Part shown: piece by piece, positions 8,421-17,206 of the stretch | How positions within the stretch are numbered: position 1 is the stretch's first letter | Layout of the letters: every line of letters begins with the position of its first letter | Assembly (NCBI GenBank): GCA_022925895.1 | Contig: JAKSYS010000633.1 | Location: 1 to 36,604, forward strand | Reading direction: 5' to 3' | Source: Fragilaria crotonensis | Lineage: Eukaryota; Bacillariophyta; Fragilariophyceae; Fragilariales; Fragilariaceae | Length of the DNA stretch: 36,604 bases | Translations under genes and position numbers: made by a program | Notes under the pieces: generated by a model | Seen by the model: only the letters and a program-made list of their open reading frames with translations | The model's database searches: none | What the model was told of the DNA's origin: nothing

Positions 8421-10783
8421 TACTCCATCTTGATATTGTACTGTCCTTCGCACATCTTCTTTAAATCCGAAATGTGTTCTCCGGCATTGTCGCATCGGAC
8501 GTACTTCACTTCAATACCAGCCGCCTTCAATTTGTCCAGAAGTTCTTGAAGGTGCGCTTTTATCCCACTCTTCTTAGCACCGTAAAAGTCCCACGACTTC
8601 CTTGTTTTGTCGTCGACAATCTTGAACCAGTATCGTGATCCCGCAACCGTCTCGTTGTATGGACCACTCGTATCCATATATAGGCGTTCGCCACGTTCTT
8701 CAGCCTCGGTCGTCGTGATCTTATTGGTCCGTTTCTGCGTAGCTTTCGCACGTGCACATCCATCGCACACAGCCCACTCTCCCGTAGGTTTGATACCAAG
8801 CGTTTTAAGCAAGCTCCGAACCACTTTTTCCGTCGCATGTCCAAATTTTCGATGCGCCTCATTGATGTCCATGGCTTCATTCTTCTCGTTCTCGATGGTT
8901 TCGTCGCCTCGTTTCGCAATTCCTTCAGCATTGAATGCCTCTCTCTCAAACGAAACTCGTCGCGCTTTCAGATAAGTCATCCCGTCTATTTCCTTTTCAA
9001 ATTTCATCGTGTCACCAGATGGGTTCTTGAGCTCAGATTCGTCTTTCCTGCTCACAAACTCGTTCCCATTCTCATTCAAACGTCCCACACTGATCAGGTT
9101 TCGAGCGAAGTCGGGGATAACCATCACTTCCCTCAAAATCATCCGTTTATTGGAGTGTTTTTGCTCCAAACATAGATCTCCAATAGCTGTAGCTTTGAGG
9201 GTCTCATTGCTCCCAACTCTGACATGCTCTCCATCCAAAGTAGCCTTCAAATTAAACATGTTGTTGGTGGTCTTAGCAACATGAGTAGTGGCGCCCGAAT
9301 CCATCAACCAGTTCTCAAAACCATCTTCATCATGGTCAGCAACAAACTTAGTTTTGCTGGAATTCGCCATGAAAACTTCTTCGTCCCACTTCCAATTACT
9401 TAGGCCTCGCGGGGTGTCCATGCGGTATTCAGTCGTGTCGGATTCCTTTTTCTTGTCTTTTTCGTCGTCGTTCCAGAAATCGTCTTCGTCATCGTCGTCA
9501 TTGTCTTCGTGATTGCTTTCGTCATCGCTCGTTTCACACATATCAGCCCAACTCACGGGCTTTTTGATCCTTCGGAGATCTTCTTCGAGTTCGGCGTCGT
9601 TCTTTTCAATCCCATCGTAGTATTGACCAATTAATTCTTCTTCCGGTTTCGATACGTCGAGGGCAGTAATCGTCTCGGCAAATTTCTTGTACTTGCGATC
9701 CAACTCCGTATCAGGTTTACGTTTCCTGTTATCGTTCGCGATGTCGTTGAGAATCTCCAGGGCAAGCTTGTCCAGATCGATGTCGTTTTGTACCATTGGT
9801 TCCTCCCTGTTTCTCGTTTCGTGAATAGCCATTCCGACAAACATTCCCGAGTCGTTTCCTTGAGTTTTGCAGTGCTGCGCTCGGTGCCCAACTTGGCCAC
9901 ATTTGTAACATTTTCCCGAAAACGAATTTTGCACTCCATTGCCATTCTTGACATTGCCTCCATTTCTCTCTTCATTGCTCTTGCAGTCTCGTGCCTTGTG
10001 CCCTTGTTTTCCACACTTATTACACTTCCCTTTAAACTGCCGCCAGCTGTTTCGTCCGCCGGTCGTCGTGAGCGCCAAATGCTTCTGATTTCGTTCGCCT
10101 CCTTTTTCGTCTCTCTTTTCTTGAATTCGTCCCTTAAATGGCTCAATGAACATTTGGAAGTGCCCTGTGATCTCTTCAACGAAGTCTTGATGATCCATAC
10201 CCTCACGCCCAATCTTGCCGTTCAACGAAGTGATGACGGCCTCGTATCGTCGTTTTGGCAAACGTGCCAAAATTGTTGCTTGCATCTGTTCTTGGCTTCT
10301 CATGGTTCCATTTTCGCACTTACCAACCTCTCTGTTCAACCTTTCGAGCTCCAATATCCACATGTGCGGGTCCTCCATGTCATTCTTCATATAACACTTC
10401 TCTAATTGCGTAGTCGCCTTCACAAGGTCTTTCGTCTTCTTCGAATCGTACCGACTTTTCAACGCTTTCCACATGTCGTTCGCCGTCTCTTCGGCCTCAA
10501 TAATCGCAAATGCGTCGCCCTGGCATGACATAATCAAAAAATTGCGAGCATCGTTGTTCCACTTCTGCGCTTGTTCTTCCTCTCTTGTCAACTCCACAGC
10601 CCCTGGGCTTGGCAGCTTCAACTTTTCCAGCAGGCCCCTCTCAAAGCCTTTGGACGCAGCAAACACTTCTGCCTTCTTGAAGAACTCGCGGTTCCATACC
10701 GCCCTTCGTCTTGTCATTTCCCAGAAGGGAATGACCTTGATCGTCTCGAGCGGACTCGACTTCATCGTCGCTTCGCTCGCCAT
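8336..10783 (-). pseudogene. Copia-1 gag-protease-integrase (frame broken)
   Basis: The frame opens with a true ATG (MASEATMK). A UBN2/Gag-like domain spans residues about 15-215, with W-KALKSRYDSK and an L-x-R-LP motif. Two CCHC zinc knuckles follow, at residues 254-267 and 292-305, a double knuckle that is less common in copia Gag. After a very acidic linker comes the aspartic protease (DSGAT, Asp 495). The pre-integrase zinc motif has His 644, His 649, Cys 673 and Cys 676. Integrase Asp 704 and Asp 765 are present. The frame then fails because GCCGT is tandemly duplicated at plus 8410-8419. Removing one unit brings the downstream NGVVE Glu to exactly D-x35-E. The natural polyprotein would continue into 8400-6723. 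Confidence 0.88.
8410..8419 (-). repeat. 5-bp tandem duplication breaking integrase
   Basis: GCCGT is repeated twice in direct tandem. It sits between the second Asp and the Glu of the copia-1 integrase and shifts the frame by +2. Counting residues with one unit removed gives exactly 35 residues between Asp and Glu, the standard spacing, so the duplication is the inactivating lesion. Confidence 0.85.
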
Positions 10784-10945
10784 CGTCGTCGTCGTTAGAT
10801 CTTAACTCTCAAAAACAATCGTTTTATAAAACGTGTTGAGAATCCCAGATATCGTGAGCGCGGTACCACAGTACTTGCTCTGGTTATGGGGTGATAACTG
10901 CAGTTGTCAGGCCTTGACAAAATCTGTAAAGTAAAAGTTATGAGT
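10784..10945. other. Leader region of copia-1
   Basis: This stretch is upstream of copia-1 gag on the minus strand and should hold the untranslated leader and possibly the end of the 5' LTR. A short GAC/GAG-rich microsatellite precedes the ATG. No clear TG...CA boundary or polypurine element was found. Confidence 0.35.
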
Positions 10946-11396
10946 TTAGGTTCTAACTAAACTCCTCTTCCAGGTTCCCTTCTCTGTCTCTCCAGAACCT
11001 TCTTCTGTCTTCTTCCTTCCTTGTGTGTCCTTCTTGTTCTTCCCAGTTCTTTTATAGTGGACTTCTGTCCAATCTCCTACATGTTTAATGTTCTCCATTG
11101 ACTTTCCATAGTTTTCGTCCTCCGATGGAATCTTGGTTTGTTGGACTCTTTGGAAATCCGTAGATCGATTAATTTCGAATTCTTTATCCCAGTTCAGTCG
11201 TGCGTTCAATTCCGAGTTCACGTCTGACTCGAATCTGACATTCCGTCCAAACGTCGAATCTCTCTCAGCTTCGCCAACGACAGTATTTACTGTCTCACCG
11301 GTACTGGACTTATCCAGTAGCCTACTATCCTCGACATATGGCCACCTCGCTGCATCCACGGTCCAAAAGCTCTCCTTGCGCCTGTAAAGCTGTTAC
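10946..11396 (-). CDS. Hypothetical coding segment upstream of copia-1
   Basis: An open frame of about 150 codons on the minus strand has no ATG near its start. It is preceded by TAACAG, which could be a splice acceptor or simply an in-frame stop. The product is hydrophilic, with a lysine/threonine-rich C-terminus containing GDWTEVHYKRTGK, reminiscent of nucleic-acid-binding tails of retroelement Gag proteins, but no family could be named. It shares the strand of copia-1 and ends 163 bp before its gag ATG. It may be an exon, an extra ORF of the retroelement, or chance. Confidence 0.3.
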
Positions 11397-11649
11397 CCTC
11401 CCAACTTGGATTTTGCGATAACACCAACGATGACAGCTTCTTCAGTCCTAACGTACAGAGCAGCGACGACACCGGAACGACACTTCTCACAGCCAAAATG
11501 AAAACAACTTGTGATGCTGATAATACAGGGAAGTCCTCTTGAGATTGGTGACAAAAAGTACGTAAATCTCACTCCAAGCCTGAAAAAAAGACGTGCCGAC
11601 GCCTGTCTTTCAGAAACGGACTTCATCGTCAATCAAGTAACCGACTGAC

Positions 11650-12866
11650 GTGTGGACGCCTGTAATGCTGCGATTCGGTGAGGCACTGATCTGCGTCGAT
11701 GACGAAGTTTCCAAGACCCAAAGGATAACAACAATCCTTGATACCACGCACCTCACTCGATCTCGAAGAACTGCTCATGAATCAATAGATAGTTTGGCGA
11801 GTGCGGGTACATCAGAGGGAAGTACGAAGCGCGTCCCTGGATCCATCGACAGTACCAGCTCAGCGTCAAATACCCTTGTTGCTCCGCAGGACTCTCGAGA
11901 CGCTCTTTGATCACAAGAATGAGCCGGCAAGAAGGAAATCGAGAGTCGTGTTTTCACCGAAGTCGACGATCGCTCCTTGGAGGTCAATTGCGGTTCTTCA
12001 CAGTCGCCTACGAGTTTTGGGGGCATGTGTCTGATCGTCATGTCGGACTTACCGGCATCACTCACCGTGGATCGTCTCAGAGTGCGATTAAGTGATGTCG
12101 AGATGGCACTTAGCAGCCGGAAGGGCGGTTCTTTGGGCACCGTAGAAGTCGAAACAGAGGACGCCGAGCGCGAATGCAGAAATACCGCGCGTGGAAGACC
12201 CCGATTAGTTCGTCAACGCGCAAACAGTAACTCTCCCGCTAACAGAGTGCGACCACGTCGCCTGATACACGATCGTCCTTTGACGACCGCGATTCTCCGC
12301 GCGTCGCTCAACGATTCGCACGGGACAGTGGCATTCGACGCCTGCAGCGCAGCTAGAATGCCGAAAAAGTCGCCAAGGCCAAATCCAAGAAACCCGATCC
12401 CGTAAAGATCAAGGTTGGTAACTGCCAGAGTTCATCAGATTCCGTGATGAACGATCGTCGTTGTTCGCGCTGTCGTTGGCGACAAGCACTACCACAGGTG
12501 ACAGCGAATGAGTTTGATTTATCGGATGACTTAGCTGCTGGCCCTGAGAAGGGGTAAGGTTGCTGCAACTCCAACGGGGGAAACAAACTTAATTCCCAAG
12601 ACTGTAGTCAAGGAGCACGCTATGGCCGAACAGACGGGTGCGAAAGCTGGTTTCGTTTTTCGTCGGACACAGCGATCCTGAAGGTTCTCTTGAATTCCAT
12701 ATGCATGGAGTTGAACAGCTCTGCTTCACATCGAAACGAGTGGGTTGGAGACATCGCTCAGACGAAAACGCTGGAGCGACCAACTTTAGGAAAGTGTCAA
12801 GGGGTGGTACGCTAATGTGTCGAGATTTGATTGTAGCCAACAAAGATAATGCTTTCAATTTTTTAT
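11650..12866 (+). pseudogene. Degenerate coding-like region, unknown family
   Basis: Three plus-strand frames follow one another and look coding in turn. The first is 11650-11910. A second carries SDLPASLTVDRLRVRLSDVE at 11977-12370. A third, Lys-rich then Cys-containing, runs 12370-12558 and ends at TAA. A further fragment lies at 12640-12866. Single-base shifts would join them, for example near 11930 and 12360. The residues are hydrophilic and arginine-rich, with no recognised domain. This is best read as a decayed gene or transposon remnant between copia-1 and the ATPase gene. Confidence 0.3.
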
Positions 12867-12929
12867 AACTCATTCTAGCGACTGAATAATGAATCGATTC
12901 CTCCATCACTGCGTCGAGGAAAACAAAGC

Positions 12930-15900
12930 CTAGGATCCATCGTCAAGTGACATCTTCACCTCAACTTCTGAGGTGGGTATGCCTTGCAATACTTTGCTGT
13001 AACAGTATTCCAACCATTCAACCTTTGCGACATTTCCCCACTCTCGACATCGCGCAATCAACAGAATCAAATAATGTCGAGCCCTTCTCATGTTCAATTG
13101 CGCCATCGTAAGGTGAAAAACTCGCTGATATGCCATCGTCTCAAAGACTACAAGCCGACAACGGTGGAGATCCTCAATTGCAAGGTCGAAGGCCGCTGTC
13201 GTGTCCTCCTTATTTATAATGGCATCCCATTCCGCATTCACCAGCTTCCAAAGTGGTTGCACGTCGGGAACACCATCAAAATACCATTTTCTGAGAGTCT
13301 TCATGTACCTGCGTGCGATACTCCGATGCTTGGCCTTCCTTCCTCGTTCATACAGTGCAAGTGCTCCCATCACGACTTGCGCCGTGACGAAGATGACATC
13401 GAAATAACAAGACGCCTTGCTTAGCGTGTAAAGAGCATCCGGAAAGGCATTTTCCAATCCATCCCACTCCTCAAAGCTTAACAACCAAGTGAACCGATAG
13501 GTGTAGAGAGTGCAAAGGACCAAATGATCCCCGTTTCTACGACTCCATTCAAGATGATTATCTTCCTCCATTGCTTCCCCTGACAATACAACAAGATCAT
13601 TCGATTCTCTTAGAAGGTTCCGGACGTATTGCAAGCGGATGGTGTGAGCCCGCCACATTTGTATTGCGTGGCACTCCTGCATTTGAAGACACCAACGTTT
13701 GAGATCTTCCTCGATATCACGGAGCTGGGCACCAAGATGAAGTCGCAAATCGGTGTGACCGGACAGGGCCCAACATGCGGTACCAAAGTCTGACGTACTC
13801 TCAAAACCATATCGATAGCTGGCAAGCAATGGCTCCTCAAGCTCTGCCAAGTGCTGCCGCCAAGGAAAGACGACCAATGACGTGCCCATTAGAGAAGAGC
13901 TTCTTGCGGTGAGGGAAGTGGGTACTTTAGAGCACAGTTCGACGGATGCCTTCCCCCATCTGTAGGCATCGTCAACCTTTCCCATCATTCGAAGAATCAC
14001 AGCATATCGGGCAAGAGATGCGGCTGTGACACCACAAACACCATACTTGACTGAAATCCTAACTTCACGGAGTGCACAAAAGAGGAAGAGTTGCTGATAG
14101 TTGCGCAGAACCAGAAACTGAGAAATACGACTCAGTATTATCATCACAGAAAGCTTGTGGGGATTTTCAAGCGAGGGCATGGACACAAAATCGCTGGGTT
14201 GCAATCGTTGAACCGCCAATTTAGTACGACAAAGCTCGACCAATATCTGGGAAACGTTCGGTCGCTTCGGTATTCTTTCGCCAAGGTCTCTGAGTACCAC
14301 ATCGACTGCCCAGTTCAGCAGTCCATCGATATCATGACGATAACTGAAAGACATTATCTTCGTAGTATGCGCTCGAATGCGGTCTTCAAGTCGCGTAGCT
14401 TGCTTCAAGACTTCTGTGATGGCGGCATCACTCTTCTCGAAGAACCCGGTACAGCTGTTCGCCTCCGCATACGAGTTCTGCAAGTTCGCGCAAAGCTCAT
14501 GATTCAACAACCAGTCGGACTCTTGTATCAGTCCAACTCCACACTCCAGGATTTCACGTGCACTGTCCACAGCCGCTTTCAGCGCTGCCAGTGTCGCAGC
14601 CCGAAGCAGAAGGCGCATCGTTGACAACCGCTCTAGGTCTTGGGTGATACACCGCGCCCCCCTTGTCAAATTGCTTGCTGCAAGAAGGACTAACCTTTCA
14701 TCATCGGAGCGTTTTGCACAGGATATCATACTCAACAAACCTCTCCCGATAACCAAGTGCATCGTCACACGTTCTAAATCCGTGTCCACTGACTGATACA
14801 GAAAATACTGAATCGAGTCGTGGCTGAACTTGAACACTCCAGGCCCAATGTTCATCACAAGTCCACTATTGCGGGCGACTTGCACGCACTCTAGGACCGA
14901 CTTTCGATCATGGTCAGAACGTATAGGCTTCCCCATTTTCTGATCTGATGCATTCGTGTCAACGTCCATGATATACCCCAATACATCGACTTCAAACGTA
15001 TGTCCAACAAAAGCTGCCAGTCGGAGGAACTCCTGCACTGCCCCATCAAGAGAATGGATCTTTTTAGAGATGATCTCAGTGGGATTGTCCGAGACCTCAG
15101 CTTCAATCCCATCTATGTTCCAGTCCCAAATTTCTGATTCGGGCGTGAAGTATAACAGGTCCTTTGATAACAAGAAATCCAGCAGTTGCAGAACTGCGTG
15201 GGGATTCCCACTGGTCTTGTCGTGCATCAACGTCGCCAGCGTGTCAAGATAATCATCATTCCTGAGCAATAGGCCAGAAAGCATGGAAAAAAGATCGCCC
15301 CTGTCAAGATTCGTCAGCTCTATCTCACTGAACGATAGATGCTCCGTTCCCCAGAGGTCTAGATGCAGCCTGTCCCTCACATCCGCCTCATCATCGCGAT
15401 AGGCCAGACAATATAGCACATGTTGCGAATCCCCGTTGCGTCTCAGTAACGCATCAATCAACCTTAACGACAAATGATCCGCCCATTGTAGATCGTCAAA
15501 GAAGATGAAAAGTGGATGTTCTTTTGTTGCAACAGCGCCCAGAAAATGCTTACAAGCAACCATGAATCGAGAAAAATCTTCATTGCCGACAGTATATCCC
15601 TCATCTTCACACTCCTCTCCGGTGGTGTGCGAAATGTTCGTGACCACTCTGGACAGAATCGTACTCTCTGGGCCTAGAGCAACAAGTGCAGCTCTCCTTT
15701 CATCCATTGGATTCTCACTTTGCAGTATGAGATCACAGATGTCTGAGAACGCAGCGGCAATGGCCGAATAGGGTTCCATGCTAGTTTGCAGGAGATCAAA
15801 CTTCCTCGACACAAAGCAGCCATCAGTATTCGTCACTACGTGCTCCCTCATACTTTCCACCAGAGACGACTTTCCAGAGCCAGAGACACCACTCACAAAT

Positions 15901-16112
15901 ACAACCTCTGAATTGCCGCGCGAGGTTCTGTCGTAAGCGGCTCGAAGGGTTGCCATCTGCTGCTCTCGCCCGAACAAAAACGAGCGGAAATCCGAGAAGC
16001 GCTCGGGTATGCAGTTGTCTGTTGTGACAGTGCTAACCACATCCTCCGAATGAGGTCCATCTTGACGGGTGACAGAATCGGAGGGAGCCTCTGAGTAATC
16101 ACGAAAGCTCAT
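12930..16112 (-). CDS. Large AAA/STAND-type ATPase
   Basis: An uninterrupted 1060-codon frame starts at ATG 16112-16110 (an upstream GTG is unlikely to be used). An N-terminal P-loop NTPase domain of AAA_16 type begins with the FLFGRE motif. Walker A GVSGSGKS is at residues 75-82 and Walker B LFIFFDDLQWAD at 201-212. The DDLQWAD signature is typical of MalT/LuxR-like STAND ATPases and of bacterial kinase or cyclase-linked ATPases. Residues about 450-1050 are helical and probably form TPR-like or alpha-solenoid repeats; they contain no kinase, cyclase or DNA-binding domain that I can recognise. A signalling or scaffold role is inferred. In related architectures an effector domain is fused, so its absence may mean a separate partner. 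The frame is intact, unlike most others in the window. Confidence 0.8.
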   Translation of the reverse strand: MSFRDYSEAPSDSVTRQDGPHSEDVVSTVTTDNCIPERFSDFRSFLFGREQQMATLRAAYDRTSRGNSEVVFVSGVSGSGKSSLVESMREHVVTNTDGCFVSRKFDLLQTSMEPYSAIAAAFSDICDLILQSENPMDERRAALVALGPESTILSRVVTNISHTTGEECEDEGYTVGNEDFSRFMVACKHFLGAVATKEHPLFIFFDDLQWADHLSLRLIDALLRRNGDSQHVLYCLAYRDDEADVRDRLHLDLWGTEHLSFSEIELTNLDRGDLFSMLSGLLLRNDDYLDTLATLMHDKTSGNPHAVLQLLDFLLSKDLLYFTPESEIWDWNIDGIEAEVSDNPTEIISKKIHSLDGAVQEFLRLAAFVGHTFEVDVLGYIMDVDTNASDQKMGKPIRSDHDRKSVLECVQVARNSGLVMNIGPGVFKFSHDSIQYFLYQSVDTDLERVTMHLVIGRGLLSMISCAKRSDDERLVLLAASNLTRGARCITQDLERLSTMRLLLRAATLAALKAAVDSAREILECGVGLIQESDWLLNHELCANLQNSYAEANSCTGFFEKSDAAITEVLKQATRLEDRIRAHTTKIMSFSYRHDIDGLLNWAVDVVLRDLGERIPKRPNVSQILVELCRTKLAVQRLQPSDFVSMPSLENPHKLSVMIILSRISQFLVLRNYQQLFLFCALREVRISVKYGVCGVTAASLARYAVILRMMGKVDDAYRWGKASVELCSKVPTSLTARSSSLMGTSLVVFPWRQHLAELEEPLLASYRYGFESTSDFGTACWALSGHTDLRLHLGAQLRDIEEDLKRWCLQMQECHAIQMWRAHTIRLQYVRNLLRESNDLVVLSGEAMEEDNHLEWSRRNGDHLVLCTLYTYRFTWLLSFEEWDGLENAFPDALYTLSKASCYFDVIFVTAQVVMGALALYERGRKAKHRSIARRYMKTLRKWYFDGVPDVQPLWKLVNAEWDAIINKEDTTAAFDLAIEDLHRCRLVVFETMAYQRVFHLTMAQLNMRRARHYLILLIARCREWGNVAKVEWLEYCYSKVLQGIPTSEVEVKMSLDDGS

Positions 16113-16445
16113 GGTCACAGGCACCGAGGCGCAACCTTTATGCGTTTGTCATCACAGTGGATGTAATACAATTTGCTATCGAGATGTAAAACGAAGATAG
16201 TCCGTGAGGGAGGTGGCAAAAGTGGCAACGCAAAATCACTATTGTGGCTTCTCTGCTGTTGGTTTTAAGTTCTGTAAGTTTCGTACACAGTACACAGTAC
16301 TGTGATGATAGGGCGTTGCATAGTAGAACACCCTACATACAGTACAATTTACAAGTATCAGGTACTTGTAGTCTGGCGTACTGCAAATAACACTTACACG
16401 AAGTCGCCACGTCGCCAGTCGCAACTCGCCACCCATTGCTATGCA
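16113..16445. promoter_or_regulatory. Upstream region of ATPase gene, GTAC-rich
   Basis: This is the 333 bp between the ATPase start codon and the target-site duplication of the large copia element. It contains many GTAC/AGTACT motifs around 16275-16385 but no clear TATA box. It should hold the ATPase promoter. The transposon insertion places an outward-reading LTR promoter immediately upstream, on the opposite strand. Confidence 0.4.
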
Positions 16446-16450
16446 CAACT
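16446..16450 (+). repeat. Target-site duplication, left (CAACT)
   Basis: CAACT directly precedes the TGTTAGGA start of the 5' LTR and recurs as CAACT at 28190-28194 directly after the 3' LTR. Five-base duplications are standard for copia integration. Confidence 0.92.
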
Positions 16451-17042
16451 TGTTAGGATTCTACCGTCACTCTGTCACACTGTCTCTCGTCTTACTGTAA
16501 GGTTAAATACCATACGGTAATACAGTCGACAGTCCTTTATTTTTCTTAGTCTGTCCGTGACCCGCTCCCGTAGAATTCTACGGATCAGAACCTGGTACTA
16601 CCGGTCTGCAACACAAAACTATTTGAATTTACTCCTATGTAATTCAAATCATGAGTGTTGTTGATAACTTCAACAACACTCTTTTTACTATGGACAACAC
16701 TTCCCAAACACCACTCAGGAAGTGGGACTAAGACAACACTTCATTTGTGAGACTCCAACTAATGTTGCAAGTCTCACCTTCATTTTTCATCCCAATTCAT
16801 CTTATAATTTCCACAAACCAAAAACAGTAAAGGCCTTTACTAGTTAGCATCTACATTTCTACATCCTTGTATCAACAAATCTACCGCCATGGTGTATGTC
16901 TACAAAACACCATCGCCCAAAGCTGGACGATCCGTCAGGTTCGCTTCCTCACCCGTCAAGTCCAACGTTAGACTTCTAGGTCCTACTAACCTTAAGTCTA
17001 CCGTCGGCCAGTACTCGTGTACCGATCACACGAACACTGTCA
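16451..17042 (+). repeat. Copia-2 5' LTR
   Basis: The LTR begins TGTTAGGATTC and ends CACTGTCA. It contains a 16-bp palindrome at 16568-16583, an inverted repeat of ATTTGAATT at 16621-16649 and a 12-bp-arm hairpin at 16653-16681. The distal part carries an ATG in strong context (ACCGCCATGG, ATG at 16889) that opens a reading frame running out of the LTR. The promoter is expected in the U3 portion; no confident TATA box was picked. Confidence 0.95.
16568..16681 (+). promoter_or_regulatory. Cluster of palindromes and hairpins in LTR
   Basis: CCGTAGAATTCTACGG (16568-16583) is a perfect palindrome. ATTTGAATT and AATTCAAAT (16621-16629, 16641-16649) form a stem with an 11-nt loop. GAGTGTTGTTGA and TCAACAACACTC (16653-16664, 16670-16681) form a 12-bp stem with a 5-nt loop. 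All three are preserved in the 3' LTR despite nearby indels. They may be RNA structures used for 3'-end formation or packaging, or protein-binding sites; this is inference. Confidence 0.6.
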
Positions 17043-17206
17043 TGGTTGCTCGCCTCGAACCACCGGTCCAAGGCTCTACCGTCGAGAGAAATTACTCGTC
17101 CGATCATTGGGCGAACCTTCGTACGGCCGTTAACAATTTGAGTTTAACTGCTATTAATTTCCCTCTCCTCACGGACTCGCCAGCAGCAAATTTAAACTCC
17201 CATTGA
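16889..17206 (+). CDS. LTR-initiated N-terminal Gag segment
   Basis: The ORF starts at an ATG in the LTR and reads 51 codons to the LTR end, across the candidate primer-binding site and about 50 codons further, before a stop at 17206. The LTR-encoded part is basic and Ser/Pro-rich, and the 3' LTR copy (28036) keeps the same frame with one Tyr-to-Phe change and one silent change. Beyond the stop, a +1 change near 17196 would continue the frame as IEEQKLPQVHHEERHP. Starting gag inside the LTR is known from yeast Ty1, so I read this as the true N-terminus of a long Gag. Confidence 0.6.
   Translation: MVYVYKTPSPKAGRSVRFASSPVKSNVRLLGPTNLKSTVGQYSCTDHTNTVMVARLEPPVQGSTVERNYSSDHWANLRTAVNNLSLTAINFPLLTDSPAANLNSH
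17043..17061 (+). other. Candidate primer-binding site
   Basis: TGGTTGCTCGCCTCGAACC follows the terminal CA of the 5' LTR with no gap and begins TGG, the complement of the CCA end of tRNA. The priming tRNA was not identified. The site lies within an open reading frame. Confidence 0.6.

Larger units (their letters stand above)
6723..10783 (-). mobile_element. Truncated Ty1/copia retrotransposon (copia-1)
   Basis: The element has gag, protease, integrase and the first half of reverse transcriptase in Ty1/copia order, but no RNase H and no 3' LTR. The recognisable RT homology stops near 6772, before the YVDD box, so the element is 3'-truncated. No 5' LTR could be paired because the other LTR is missing. 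TGGTACCGCGCTCAC, about 70 bp upstream of gag on the minus strand, could be a primer-binding site, but the preceding bases do not end in CA. The element differs strongly from the copia element at 16451-28189 in Gag, codon use and motif details, so they are separate lineages. Confidence 0.85.

Noticed and set aside
10876..10890. GGTTATGGG motif near copia-1 as a half-tRNA-iMet primer site
   Set aside because: A primer-binding site must be complementary to the tRNA in the element's own orientation; read on the element's strand the motif is identical to the tRNA, not complementary.
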